A stretch of 64,000 bases of DNA, taken from Galeruca laticollis (lineage: Eukaryota; Arthropoda; Insecta; Coleoptera; Chrysomelidae). The position numbers were made by a program, and so were the translations under genes. The notes below the pieces were generated by a model. The model was not told the DNA's origin, did not search any database, and worked only from the letters and a program-made list of their open reading frames with translations. Shown here piece by piece: positions 31,596 to 42,802 of this stretch (within the stretch, counting starts at the first letter, position 1; each line of letters begins with the position of its first letter). The DNA lies in assembly GCA_963921935.1 (NCBI GenBank), contig OY998178.1:199114862-199178861 (forward strand), in the 5' to 3' direction.

Positions 31596-32776
31596 TTTAA
31601 CCTAACCTAATCTATCCTAACTTTATTACAAATGAGAGAGATACCTAACTCATTCTATACATTGTTTTAGCATATTTTGAATTACTTTCAACGAAATAAA
31701 ACTTGGAATTAGCTCTGTAAACAAACAAACTTCTAATTAATTCACTTTTTATTTTTTCCACTCAACCAAAAATATCTAAAATTATTTTAAATTTATACCT
31801 GTAGTTTATCAGAGCCTACAAGTTACATTAAAGTGATCTTCACAAAAATAACTGGTACTTGTTGTTGTCAATGAAACTGGATCTCGTCTAGCAAGTCTTT
31901 CTCCTCATTGTGCACATCATTTGTAAGACGACCTATTCATTTTTGCGGGTTTTATTTAAATTATTCGTAAGAACTCAGGCTAGGGACACTGCAGACCGTG
32001 CCATCTATAGAGCCTGTCGAGTAACTAAAATCGGTAGATAATTCCAAAAAATTAACGAAAACTGTAACGTCGTTAGTATTAAAATTTTATTGATTTTTAT
32101 AACTGCGTATGCGCGATATCATATTGCTCGTCCCCATCCCCACATGTTATATGTTATACTGTTATCATTTCTTAGTTCAAGTGTAGAGGTTATTTTAAGG
32201 TTACGGTATTTTGGTGTATTTTTCAATTGCTATAGTGTAATATTTATATGTTGTTTCGTTGCTTTATTGTTATTAATTGAAAAGACAATGTCAAAGTGTA
32301 TTCTGAGGGAGTTTAATATGTGGTGTACTCGGTAGGTTTTATTAAAAAAATTTGAGCATTTTTCCTTTCACAATTAACAACCATTGTCTTTATTTTTATA
32401 AAACACAGAATTTTTACTAATTCAATCGACAACTTTCGAGATCATGGTTGTTCTTTACATTAGCTAAACTGAAAATTGCCGCATTAATAAAGTAAATATT
32501 TCTTTTTACAGTTTTGTTCCTCCAACCCAGGAAGATAAAATTAATATGGCTGAAAAGCAGTGGTAATAAATCATAAAATTTTTCGACGAGGAAACGATGG
32601 AGGATATGATCCCTTCATTTTCGAAAACAGTATTTCTTTAGATTTGAGAAAGACGAAGGGAGGTTATTAAGCCAGTTTGATTTGCCTTCCCATATCAGTG
32701 GAAATTAACAAAAATTGATGGTGAGTTTTATTGTATTCAATATAGCATGCTATAATTTTGGACATTTTAAAATGTG
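31596..32776. other. Unassigned AT-rich sequence
   Basis: No gene or repeat family recognised. TAACCTAACCTAA at the left edge is a short insect-telomere-like (TTAGG) motif. Confidence 0.35.
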
Positions 32777-33269
32777 AATTGAGTGAACGAAAAGACGAGT
32801 ACTGAGTGTGTAATTTTATTAAAATTCCAGGTAAGCGCTTTCAGCCATTAGACCATTCTGAAAGCTCTCGTCAAGAAAAAAATATACAGAAGGTGTCAAA
32901 AAACATCAAACCCTGTAACTGCTACATACAATGAAATAAAATGTTTGATGTTACATCATTATTTAACTAAAATTTGTTGAAATTACTCTATAAAGAGCGT
33001 GTACAATTGTAATTCACGTAACGAAACGTCTAATTTGAAATTACAAACTAAATGATATCTGTGTACACCCTCTTTATACGGTAATTTTATTAAATTTTAT
33101 TTAAATAATGATGTAACAACAAACATTTAATTTAATTGTATGTACATTGTACCTGTTGTATGTTTTTCTCTTGTCGACAGCTTTGAGAATGACCTAATGG
33201 CGGAAAGCGCTTAGCTGGAATTTTAATCAAATGACACACTCAGTACTCGTCTTTTCATTCACTCAATTT
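32777..33269. repeat. Foldback element with about 220-bp arms
   Basis: The left arm starts AATTGAGTGAACGAAAAGAC and the right arm, reversed, AATTGAGTGAATGAAAAGAC. They stay matched through GAGTACTGAGTGTGT, TTAAAATTCCAG, AAGCGCTTTC, GTTACATCATTATTTAA and TATAAAGAG, leaving a loop of roughly 55 bp near 33005-33060. There is no coding sequence. It could be a foldback MITE or be transcribed as a long hairpin RNA. Target duplication unclear. Confidence 0.85.
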
Positions 33270-33346
33270 ATATCTAGTGTGTTATATTTTATGTTATAGC
33301 CAAATTCCCTCTACCAGCTATGGGATGGAAGGTATTGACCCCTTGC

Positions 33347-33406
33347 CGATTTTCATATATAGCCCATGGTGTGACACGATTTTCATATATAGCCCATGGT
33401 GTGACA
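33347..33406. repeat. Perfect 30-bp tandem duplication
   Basis: Two identical adjacent units, each starting CGATTTTCATATATAGCCCA and ending TGACA. Confidence 0.95.
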
Positions 33407-33789
33407 ATTTATGGGAAATGAAAGTGAGTATTAACTTTTGTTGAGGCATTACGTCTAAGTATTTGTTCTAGCGGTAACCAAAAGTCCAAAATATCCCATA
33501 AAGACAAAAAATAAAAAAAAGCCCCAAAAAAGGAATTCAAAAAAACCAAACAAATGTATACATTCAAACATTTTTTGATATTTTTTTTGGCTTAGTACAA
33601 AAACATGTGTAAACTTATTATTTCGATAGTAAGCGCATTTTGTTTTCTTTTGTTGACATACATTTTCAAACATATTTGTGTGTTTACTTATTTATTGCTG
33701 TTATTTTGTGTGTTTACTTGTAGAACCTCAACCAGAAACGAGAAAGGACTTCCACGAGACGGTGGGATTTTTAAGAGTCCTTAAGAAAC

Positions 33790-33920
33790 ATTTTAACAAT
33801 CATAGACTACCAGGAGCTGCAGAGTAACCTAAACAGCCTTATGCGATGGTTTCATAAGAACGGAATGCTTTTAAATGTAGAAATATACAATATACTAGGT
33901 TTAAGCTTGTGATATAAGCC
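33790..33920 (+). pseudogene. Jockey/CR1-type LINE RT fragment
   Basis: ELQSNLNSLMRWFHKNGMLL and NVEIYNILGLSL match the helix and strand after the YADD box in Jockey- and CR1-type reverse transcriptases (LQ.DLN.L..W...N.M.LN..K). Only about 45 residues survive; neighbours are unrelated. Confidence 0.55.
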
Positions 33921-35470
33921 TATTTAATACTTCCAGTAAAGAAATAAAGATGAGTTTTAAGTGGAAATGAAATGTTAGATATATTATTTTAAATGTTGTA
34001 CAGTCACAAGTGCTGTTTTGCACTCTTATATATAATTACTTGGCACCTTGTATTTACAGAGCTGGGCAGTATTTAACAACTTTTCCTATAAAAATATTCT
34101 AATTACTTTTGTTCTAACATTCACAGTAATTATACTCAAATGTTTTCTTTCACAGAAAGTTGCCAAAAATAGTAGTTAACAACTCATTGCTAACACTTTT
34201 TTTTGTTTAAGTAAGTAGCAGTTATACTCCAGCAGTTTGTCTAGCTCTGTGCGTTTATACGAGTGTAATAATAAATTAATATAAACTTATCATAAATAAT
34301 TTTCTACTTTTATCTTGATTTAACATCATTTAAAAATCTAATGACACTCCAATCTAGAAAATGTATGTTACTCAAATCATTTTTTAATTATTGCATCGTT
34401 TTTACATTATAGTTTATTTATTGTCATTCTGTTTGTTAAGAAAAGTACTTTGTGAAAGAGATTATTTGTTGTGTATTTTTATACCAAAATAAATAAACTG
34501 TTTATATGATTACTATTTTATTTTTTCAATTCAATTAACCATTTATGGTCCATCATTGTAACGTAAAATCAAACCCCGTGCACCTATGCACTTATACCAC
34601 TTACGTTAGCGACCTATTGAAAATAGATCGAACTTGTGGCCCCGAAATCAATTACTACTAATTCACCAAGTTACCAGCAGATCGGATGGCCTATCTATGC
34701 CACAAGGTATTTTACCCGCCAGACTTCAGTCGAAGAAGGGAGGTTCGTACGCTGGCAACGAACAATCAAAATATAAGCTATATAACTCAAGGCGCCAGGT
34801 AAACCGTACCCGAGTAAATACCTCAGCTTAATTCCGTAACCGTAGTTTACCCCCAATTAGGAAAGTATTACATAAAATCAAACTCGTAACTCAACTCACA
34901 AGAGAAATGATTTATTAAGGTGGTGGTTTGGTTTGAATACAGTTATATAGTTAGTTAGAAAATTTTGGGGAGTAGTTATTCCCACAGTGGACAATTCAGG
35001 TCCATCAACCCTTACTATAAAAAAAATAAACTGATCGATATGAAATCCCTTACGAACTGTGGACGTTTCCAAAATCCCTTATAGTTCAATATATACAATG
35101 ATACAATTATTTCAAATCCTATATACCCCTACCCCAAAATTGATAACACAATACTCAGAAGGATTTGAAACAGAGACCAGTTCTGAGTTAAGTTGGTTCT
35201 GAAACTTGTAAAAAAATTGCAATCATACAATGTGAAAACGGTGAGAACCTGAAGGGTTAGCCATACCGTGGCTTATCTACGCATACAAATTGTAAACTTA
35301 CCGAAAGAAAAAACAATATAAATTACCATAAACGTTCCGTGTGAGCTCAGACGCAACTTACCTACTCTGCCTAGAGTAATAAATGACCAAGAAAAATTAC
35401 AAGCCACTTGTATGTTCACAAATGGTGAATTATATATACACTATAAAAATAATTAAAGAAAAATTTAAAT
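33921..35470. other. Unassigned flank of the Penelope palindrome
   Basis: No recognisable gene. The style changes near 34560 to a less AT-rich tract that continues to 35400, possibly an unrecognised element. Confidence 0.35.
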
Positions 35471-35535
35471 TAGTGTTTTTAAATGAAACTCAAGGTCTCT
35501 AGTTAATTCCACAATATAATACAAGTTATTGAAAA

Positions 35536-35591
35536 TTCTAAGAAATTGACAATTGTTTCGATAAATCAATATCATCGTCAGAATGACAGAA
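35536..35591 (-). ncRNA. Hammerhead-like ribozyme motif, left Penelope copy
   Basis: Reverse-complement duplicate of the motif at 40564-40619: CTGACGA core at 35575-35581 (read on minus), GAAAC and GTC in the same spacing. See that entry for structure. Confidence 0.5.
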
Positions 35592-35851
35592 GTTACATTT
35601 CATTTTATGCCTACCTGATGTTTAGTAGTTATATTTTTTTTTTTTGGCTAGACCAAGAAGTAACCTAACTTGTGATTGGCTTAATATATGTTTATAGAAA
35701 AAAGAAGAAGATGTGATATTACAAATATTGAAGCTTAGATATTATTAGCCCTATGGTGATATCCTGGATATCATTTTTCCAATTAAGATCAGTATAACTG
35801 TGCAATGATATAGAAAACCAGGAAAACTATATCTGCTGATCTTTACAATTA

Positions 35852-38017
35852 TCACTTAAGAAGACAGTTTATTAGTGGAGAATTCCCTAGATTTAACTGT
35901 TCATTGACAACTTCATATTGTGGGTTTCTTAAATGTCTTCTAATTTCCAGTTCTTCAAGGAAATCCAGTTCTTGTTTCTTTTCGCAAATATGCAGCACTT
36001 CTAGTTCTGTGTTAGGTGTCAATGAATGATTGGTGTCAAGTAAATGTTTTGCGTAGTGAGATTTATCTGGTTGTTTTAATCTGTAAGCTCGTAAGTGCTC
36101 ACTGTATCGTATTTCAAAATTCCTAAGGGTCTGACCCAAATAGACAGCATTACATTCTGGACATTTGAGTTTATATATACCTGACTTCTTTAATAGTGGT
36201 ATTTTTGTTTTTACATTTAACAATTTTGTACTAACGTTACTTTCTGTTTTAAAAGAAATTGTTGCATTCGTTGCTGAAGATATTATCTTTGAAATATTAT
36301 TAGAAATATTTCCTGCATATGTGATGGTTTTATAAGTTTTAATTTCATCAGCTTGTTTAGGATATATTAGTTGTAATGCCACTTTTTTCTCTTTTTTACT
36401 AATTAGTTTATTTATCATATCTAATGGATAACCGTTAGATGTTGCTATTTGTCTAATTGTATTAATCTCTCTATCAAAATTACATTTGTTCATAGGAACT
36501 GAAAAAGCTCTATGTATCATTGAATTATATGCTCCTAGTCTGTGTGAGACAGGGTGGTTAGAATTGAATGGAATTGTCACATCAGTCTGTGTTGGTTTTC
36601 GGTAAATTGAATAATCAAGTACATCATTAACTCTTTGAATTTTTAAATCAAGAAAATTGATTGAGCTATTTTCTTCAATTTCTAATGTAAATTTAATTTT
36701 CGGGTGTAAATTATTGATGTGGTTGAAAAACACATCTAATTGTCGCTCACTACCCATAAAACAAGCTAATATGTCATCTACATATCTATACCAAAATAAA
36801 ATATTTTTCGAAATATTACTTTCAAAGATCTTTCTTTCTAAATTGTCCATAAAAATGTTTGCTAAAATAGGTGATATAGGGCTTCCCATTGGTAAACCTT
36901 CATTTTGAATATATATCTTATTGTCAAAAGTGAAATAATTCTGATTAATGCATACATCAAATAAATTAAGTATATCTGATATTATTCCTGGATTAATATT
37001 TTTATCTTCTAGTAATTTTCTTACAAGTATTAGACATTCTTTAGGAGGAATTTTAGTAAACATATTAGTTACATCGAACGATATGAGTTTATAGTTATCT
37101 TGCAAGTGGATTGATTTCAACTTTTTGATTAGTTCTATTGAATTTCTAATTGAGTACTGAGATTCATATCCGTAAGTATTGAGTATATTGTTGAGCTTTT
37201 TTGCCAATATATTATTAGGAGCATTAACATAAGAGACTACAGGTCTAATTGGTTTCGTTATTTTATGTAATTTAACTGTTCCATATAATTGTGGACAATG
37301 AGGATTCTTATGTATGATAGACCTCTTTTCGTAATCATTAAAAAGATAAGTTGAATTATTAACAATATCCCTTACATTATTAGAAAACTTCTTTGTTGGG
37401 TCTGCTTTAAGAACTTTCACATCGCTGGATTCTATAAAGTTATATACTTTGGATTTGTAATTTTCAGTCGTCAAAATGACAGTAGCATTCCCCTTATCGG
37501 ATTTTGTAACTGTTAGGTTATGATTCTCTATCTTCTGTTTTATTGCGTTTAAAACTGAAATGTCATTTTTTGTTTGACGTTTAACTTTTGAAGGTTCAAT
37601 ATTTTTGATTAAATTGGCAATTTTTAATTTCTCATAAAGAAAATTATTTGAATTAGATTTTAAAGCTATTTCTGACTCTGTAGCTATAATTTGTTTAATA
37701 TTATTCGTAAATTTAGGTGGTATGCTGTACTTTAAACCTTTATTTAAAAATTCTATTTCACTATTTGTAAAATTAGTGTCTGAAAGGTTTTCAAATCGTG
37801 GTGCAAAGTGTGTTGGTATGTAGGTACTTACAGTTTCATGATGTTTTGAGTATTGAATTTTATGTTGTGTGTGTTCAAGATTCTGTAGCTTCTTTTCTTG
37901 TTTCTTAAATTTCATATGCTTCATAGTGCTGATATTTTCTCTAATGTTTTGTGATGCTTTGTAACGTTTTTGTAGTAACTTTAACCAAGAATGCCTTAGA
38001 AAAAAGGTAATACCAAA
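35852..38017 (-). CDS. Penelope-like RT with GIY-YIG nuclease, left copy (5' truncated)
   Basis: The frame is open from 38017 to the TAA at 35852; the first ATG is 37924 (690 residues). From that Met onward the protein is identical to the right copy. RT motifs: RPVVSYVNAPNN, SFDVTNMFTKIPP, GLPMGSPISPILANIFMD, WYRYVDDILACF (catalytic Asp pair) and NFLDLKI. The C-terminal GIY-YIG reads SGIYKLKCPECNAVYLGQTL, FEIRYSEHLRAY, LDFLEELEIRRH. The CPEC finger before the nuclease is typical of insect Penelopes. The N-terminal region homologous to 37965-38213 is missing, so the enzyme is probably incomplete. Confidence 0.85.
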   Translation of the reverse strand, partial: FGITFFLRHSWLKLLQKRYKASQNIRENISTMKHMKFKKQEKKLQNLEHTQHKIQYSKHHETVSTYIPTHFAPRFENLSDTNFTNSEIEFLNKGLKYSIPPKFTNNIKQIIATESEIALKSNSNNFLYEKLKIANLIKNIEPSKVKRQTKNDISVLNAIKQKIENHNLTVTKSDKGNATVILTTENYKSKVYNFIESSDVKVLKADPTKKFSNNVRDIVNNSTYLFNDYEKRSIIHKNPHCPQLYGTVKLHKITKPIRPVVSYVNAPNNILAKKLNNILNTYGYESQYSIRNSIELIKKLKSIHLQDNYKLISFDVTNMFTKIPPKECLILVRKLLEDKNINPGIISDILNLFDVCINQNYFTFDNKIYIQNEGLPMGSPISPILANIFMDNLERKIFESNISKNILFWYRYVDDILACFMGSERQLDVFFNHINNLHPKIKFTLEIEENSSINFLDLKIQRVNDVLDYSIYRKPTQTDVTIPFNSNHPVSHRLGAYNSMIHRAFSVPMNKCNFDREINTIRQIATSNGYPLDMINKLISKKEKKVALQLIYPKQADEIKTYKTITYAGNISNNISKIISSATNATISFKTESNVSTKLLNVKTKIPLLKKSGIYKLKCPECNAVYLGQTLRNFEIRYSEHLRAYRLKQPDKSHYAKHLLDTNHSLTPNTELEVLHICEKKQELDFLEELEIRRHLRNPQYEVVNEQLNLGNSPLINCLLK

Positions 38018-38213
38018 TTATGTGAATATAAAATGTCACACTAAAACACCACAAGCACAAAAAGCTATAAAATGTGCTCAACGAGTTTGGATAAAATCTG
38101 AATGTAAGAAATGGTTCAAAGTTAGAGACTCCTTAGACAACTACATAAAAGTTGTACATTCAGAACTCACATTCCAATTACATCCAGTAGAATTTGACTG
38201 TTTGGATGACAAA
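37946..38213 (+). other. Single-copy centre of the Penelope palindrome
   Basis: Present only once between the arms. On plus it encodes FNQECLRKKVIPNYVNIKC and the N-terminal domain of the right copy. On minus the left frame stays open to 38017 by chance or as junction sequence (RHSWLKLLQKRYKASQN). Confidence 0.7.
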
Positions 38214-40307
38214 ATTAGAGAAAATATCAGCACTATGAAGCATATGAAATTTAAGAAACAAGAAAAGAAGCTACAGAATCTTGAACACACACAACATAAA
38301 ATTCAATACTCAAAACATCATGAAACTGTAAGTACCTACATACCAACACACTTTGCACCACGATTTGAAAACCTTTCAGACACTAATTTTACAAATAGTG
38401 AAATAGAATTTTTAAATAAAGGTTTAAAGTACAGCATACCACCTAAATTTACGAATAATATTAAACAAATTATAGCTACAGAGTCAGAAATAGCTTTAAA
38501 ATCTAATTCAAATAATTTTCTTTATGAGAAATTAAAAATTGCCAATTTAATCAAAAATATTGAACCTTCAAAAGTTAAACGTCAAACAAAAAATGACATT
38601 TCAGTTTTAAACGCAATAAAACAGAAGATAGAGAATCATAACCTAACAGTTACAAAATCCGATAAGGGGAATGCTACTGTCATTTTGACGACTGAAAATT
38701 ACAAATCCAAAGTATATAACTTTATAGAATCCAGCGATGTGAAAGTTCTTAAAGCAGACCCAACAAAGAAGTTTTCTAATAATGTAAGGGATATTGTTAA
38801 TAATTCAACTTATCTTTTTAATGATTACGAAAAGAGGTCTATCATACATAAGAATCCTCATTGTCCACAATTATATGGAACAGTTAAATTACATAAAATA
38901 ACGAAACCAATTAGACCTGTAGTCTCTTATGTTAATGCTCCTAATAATATATTGGCAAAAAAGCTCAACAATATACTCAATACTTACGGATATGAATCTC
39001 AGTACTCAATTAGAAATTCAATAGAACTAATCAAAAAGTTGAAATCAATCCACTTGCAAGATAACTATAAACTCATATCGTTCGATGTAACTAATATGTT
39101 TACTAAAATTCCTCCTAAAGAATGTCTAATACTTGTAAGAAAATTACTAGAAGATAAAAATATTAATCCAGGAATAATATCAGATATACTTAATTTATTT
39201 GATGTATGCATTAATCAGAATTATTTCACTTTTGACAATAAGATATATATTCAAAATGAAGGTTTACCAATGGGAAGCCCTATATCACCTATTTTAGCAA
39301 ACATTTTTATGGACAATTTAGAAAGAAAGATCTTTGAAAGTAATATTTCGAAAAATATTTTATTTTGGTATAGATATGTAGATGACATATTAGCTTGTTT
39401 TATGGGTAGTGAGCGACAATTAGATGTGTTTTTCAACCACATCAATAATTTACACCCGAAAATTAAATTTACATTAGAAATTGAAGAAAATAGCTCAATC
39501 AATTTTCTTGATTTAAAAATTCAAAGAGTTAATGATGTACTTGATTATTCAATTTACCGAAAACCAACACAGACTGATGTGACAATTCCATTCAATTCTA
39601 ACCACCCTGTCTCACACAGACTAGGAGCATATAATTCAATGATACATAGAGCTTTTTCAGTTCCTATGAACAAATGTAATTTTGATAGAGAGATTAATAC
39701 AATTAGACAAATAGCAACATCTAACGGTTATCCATTAGATATGATAAATAAACTAATTAGTAAAAAAGAGAAAAAAGTGGCATTACAACTAATATATCCT
39801 AAACAAGCTGATGAAATTAAAACTTATAAAACCATCACATATGCAGGAAATATTTCTAATAATATTTCAAAGATAATATCTTCAGCAACGAATGCAACAA
39901 TTTCTTTTAAAACAGAAAGTAACGTTAGTACAAAATTGTTAAATGTAAAAACAAAAATACCACTATTAAAGAAGTCAGGTATATATAAACTCAAATGTCC
40001 AGAATGTAATGCTGTCTATTTGGGTCAGACCCTTAGGAATTTTGAAATACGATACAGTGAGCACTTACGAGCTTACAGATTAAAACAACCAGATAAATCT
40101 CACTACGCAAAACATTTACTTGACACCAATCATTCATTGACACCTAACACAGAACTAGAAGTGCTGCATATTTGTGAAAAGAAACAAGAACTGGATTTCC
40201 TTGAAGAACTGGAAATTAGAAGACATTTAAGAAACCCACAATATGAAGTTGTCAATGAACAGTTAAATCTAGGGAATTCTCCACTAATAAACTGTCTTCT
40301 TAAGTGA
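37965..40307 (+). CDS. Penelope-like RT with GIY-YIG nuclease, right copy (longest intact ORF in the window)
   Basis: Open from 37965 to the TGA at 40305-40307, about 780 codons, with no ATG before 38235, so the true start may be lost or non-ATG. The N-terminal region (ECLRKKVIPNYVNIK, KAIKCAQRVWIKSECKKW) is the helical domain preceding RT in Penelopes. Then come RT motifs GLPMGSPISPILA and WYRYVDDILACF and a GIY-YIG nuclease (GIYKL, VYLGQT, Arg in FEIRYSEH, Glu in LEELEI). The nuclease nicks target DNA and RT extends from the nick. With no stops or shifts it may be active or very recent. Relics of the same family lie at 10705 and 14309. Confidence 0.9.
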   Translation, partial: RFCSNFNQECLRKKVIPNYVNIKCHTKTPQAQKAIKCAQRVWIKSECKKWFKVRDSLDNYIKVVHSELTFQLHPVEFDCLDDKIRENISTMKHMKFKKQEKKLQNLEHTQHKIQYSKHHETVSTYIPTHFAPRFENLSDTNFTNSEIEFLNKGLKYSIPPKFTNNIKQIIATESEIALKSNSNNFLYEKLKIANLIKNIEPSKVKRQTKNDISVLNAIKQKIENHNLTVTKSDKGNATVILTTENYKSKVYNFIESSDVKVLKADPTKKFSNNVRDIVNNSTYLFNDYEKRSIIHKNPHCPQLYGTVKLHKITKPIRPVVSYVNAPNNILAKKLNNILNTYGYESQYSIRNSIELIKKLKSIHLQDNYKLISFDVTNMFTKIPPKECLILVRKLLEDKNINPGIISDILNLFDVCINQNYFTFDNKIYIQNEGLPMGSPISPILANIFMDNLERKIFESNISKNILFWYRYVDDILACFMGSERQLDVFFNHINNLHPKIKFTLEIEENSSINFLDLKIQRVNDVLDYSIYRKPTQTDVTIPFNSNHPVSHRLGAYNSMIHRAFSVPMNKCNFDREINTIRQIATSNGYPLDMINKLISKKEKKVALQLIYPKQADEIKTYKTITYAGNISNNISKIISSATNATISFKTESNVSTKLLNVKTKIPLLKKSGIYKLKCPECNAVYLGQTLRNFEIRYSEHLRAYRLKQPDKSHYAKHLLDTNHSLTPNTELEVLHICEKKQELDFLEELEIRRHLRNPQYEVVNEQLNLGNSPLINCLLK

Positions 40308-40563
40308 TAATTGTAAAGATCAGCAGATATAGTTTTCCTGGTTTTCTATATCATTGCACAGTTATACTGATCTTAATTGGAAAAATGATATCCAGGATAT
40401 CACCATAGGGCTAATAATATCTAAGCTTCAATATTTGTAATATCACATCTTCTTCTTTTTTCTATAAACATATATTAAGCCAATCACAAGTTAGGTTACT
40501 TCTTGGTCTAGCCAAAAAAAATATAACTACTAAACATCAGGTAGGCATAAAATGAAATGTAAC

Positions 40564-40619
40564 TTCTGTCATTCTGACGATGATATTGATTTATCGAAAC
40601 AATTGTCAATTTCTTAGAA
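40564..40619 (+). ncRNA. Hammerhead-like ribozyme motif, right Penelope copy
   Basis: Core CTGACGA (40574-40580), stem II GATA/TATC with loop TTGATT, GAAA (40596-40599), a minimal palindromic stem III ACAATTGT, and cleavage triplet GTC (40605-40607). Stem I pairs ATT with AAT next to the core and TTCT with AGAA beyond an internal loop. Penelope elements are known to carry hammerheads with such tiny stem III. One weak point is a T-C mismatch at the base of stem II. Confidence 0.55.
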
Positions 40620-40686
40620 TTTTCAATAACTTGTATTATATTGTGGAATTAACTAGAGACCTTGAGTTTCATTTAAAAACACTAAT

Positions 40687-42762
40687 ATGAGCATATTCCA
40701 CGAAGTAAGGGTCGAGACAGTCAATTTCATTAAAAATTTAAATGTTTAAAACTTGCGCGTCTTCACCCGCTGGTGATAAATCCTGACAACCCACAAGCTG
40801 TTCCCCAGGTAGCAATCACTAAGGTGGGGCTGCAAGCATCGCAGGAGCGCCATAGTACTACGAACCAACACCAAGTGACCCCGGAACTAATCCAATACGG
40901 AAATCCGAATAACCAAAATCCAACAATACTCCAGAATCTATGAATAAAACCCTAAAAAAACACTAATTAGTGTTGTCACTATACTCAATTGACATTATAC
41001 CACCCTAGGAGTTCATCACGTTTATCCCAGTGTGAACCCTATTATTATCCTACCAACCTACCAATAACCATTTACTACCTAAGTGGGACGGCTCACTTTA
41101 ATAAAAAAATCCAAAAGTAGACTTCAATTAAACCATCTATTTGATAACGTAAGTATATTACCCCCTATAAAGTCTAAAATTAACAAAACACGAGATAACC
41201 TCCCCTTACTAACAAGTACTTTACCCCCAACATACTATACATAAGCTCTATCCTGAACATATAATTAGGTGGTGTCATCTTATTCGCAACACTATGAGGA
41301 ACAATTACTAGTTACAGCAAACGTTAAATAAAATAAATCTCACCTGTTTGGCTAGGACAGGGTTCTCCTGTGTGCTGCTAATAGGTAATTAAAAGCCGTT
41401 AAATGGACATTTAACACATGACGTTGTAGGTGACTGGGTTTGCATATCGATCTGCATCTCACAGATGAGGTCTGGACAAAATACTATCTCCACAAACTTC
41501 TCTAACCCACACTACTCCATCCAAACCAAACTACCCTCTCAAATTCATGTTCCCCGGCGGGATGTGGAATCTTCATTAGAATTTTTGGGGCTCCCAATAA
41601 ACACCTCAATTCAACACCACGCTGATCAGAAAAGAAAGAAACACGACAGGTTTCATTGACAACCCACCTTTCCGTTCGAGAGACACTCTCACTCGAGCTG
41701 TTTGGAGCACATACGTTCTATGATCTCGGAGTGAATTACTCTACTTGCACATCGCATAATAAAACCCCCCGTATAAAAACAATAATTGACTAATCAACAA
41801 TAAACCCTATATTCACTAATATACCACATCCCACGACTATATTTACAAAATAAAACATCACCCATTATACCCTGATGTACATCCACAGTACACCGGTAGG
41901 CAACCTTCCGTACGAATCACAGATCTCTTAACGTTTGTAAACGAAGAATGAACGAGGCTATTGACATATGGCAAATCAGCTGTTTGATTCAAATAATGGA
42001 ATGTTATGTTTACATTCAATGGTACATAATATAACCAAGTTCACTCTTTTTAAGTGTATATTCAGATTACTGTAACTATTCTACTGAGTGTAATTATTTC
42101 CTTTAAACTATTAACCAGTTGGTGCTAAACAAATTGACGGCCAGGCTATTGAATCACTGAATTAATGGTATAACTAGAAATTGTTGACATACGAAGAAAA
42201 ACCGTAACATAATTTGTTATTTCATTCAATTTATCTCAACATCTAATCATTATTGAGTTAAATTGAATGAAATGTTAAAATACAGTAAATTTGAATATAC
42301 CGCCAAAACCTAAAATTACAGAAATCTTTTCAACATCACTCAATTGTTTACTCGACAGGCTCTTTAGATGGCGCCACAATCAGTGTCTCATCTATCTGTC
42401 GGTTATCTGTGGTCAAGATCAGTTAACTTTGACATAACGTGAGATTCGATTATAGTTTGGTGTACTAACGACACACTATGGTGCGTTTTCAAGGAATTTC
42501 AAAACCTATTTTTATTTAGGTATTTTTTTATTGAAATTTGTCATATTTTTTATATAATTATTATTTTCGTTTTCATACAGGGTCTATCTTTAAAATAAAA
42601 AACAATTCCAAAAATTAGTCATCATCCCTATTGAGATGACAACAAATGACATTATGTGCATTGCGCTGCCAATAACTTAAATTTGGTTATCAATAACGCA
42701 GTGAATGGGGTCTCCGAAGTTTCAATATTTTTTATAAGGTGGGTGCGTTACATGTACAGGTT
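40687..42762. other. Unassigned; contains a short hairpin at 42219-42273
   Basis: A 1.3-kb tract from 40690 is C-rich and less AT-biased than its surroundings, with no family recognised. ATTTCATTCAATTTATCTCA and TGAGTTAAATTGAATGAAAT form a 20-bp stem with one mismatch at 42219-42273. Confidence 0.4.
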
Positions 42763-42802
42763 CATCCTCAACTGCCAAAATTAATTTTGGCAGTTGAGGA
42801 TG
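42763..42802. repeat. Perfect 40-bp palindrome without spacer
   Basis: The 20-base half CATCCTCAACTGCCAAAATT is followed directly by its reverse complement. It lies inside an 81-residue minus-strand frame of unknown identity (42722-42967). Confidence 0.95.

Larger units (their letters stand above)
35471..40686. mobile_element. Head-to-head Penelope-like elements forming a giant palindrome
   Basis: The left arm 35471-37945 is the reverse complement of the right arm 38214-40686. Coordinates of paired landmarks sum to 76159 throughout the coding part (for example 35852 with 40307, 37924 with 38235), so there are no indels there. The only difference I found is a T-run of 12 against 8 near 35632/40513. 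The single-copy centre (37946-38213) is the 5' end of the right copy; the left copy is 5' truncated. This inverted arrangement is known for Penelope insertions, but an assembly or hairpin-read artefact gives the same picture. Confidence 0.9.

Noticed and set aside
33455..33673. Small Phe-rich minus-strand frame that could be a membrane peptide
   Set aside because: Low-complexity A/T tract, no start context, no family resemblance.
40687..41960. LTR or Helitron flanking the Penelope palindrome
   Set aside because: Composition differs from the surroundings but I found no direct or inverted ends, no duplication and no coding match.
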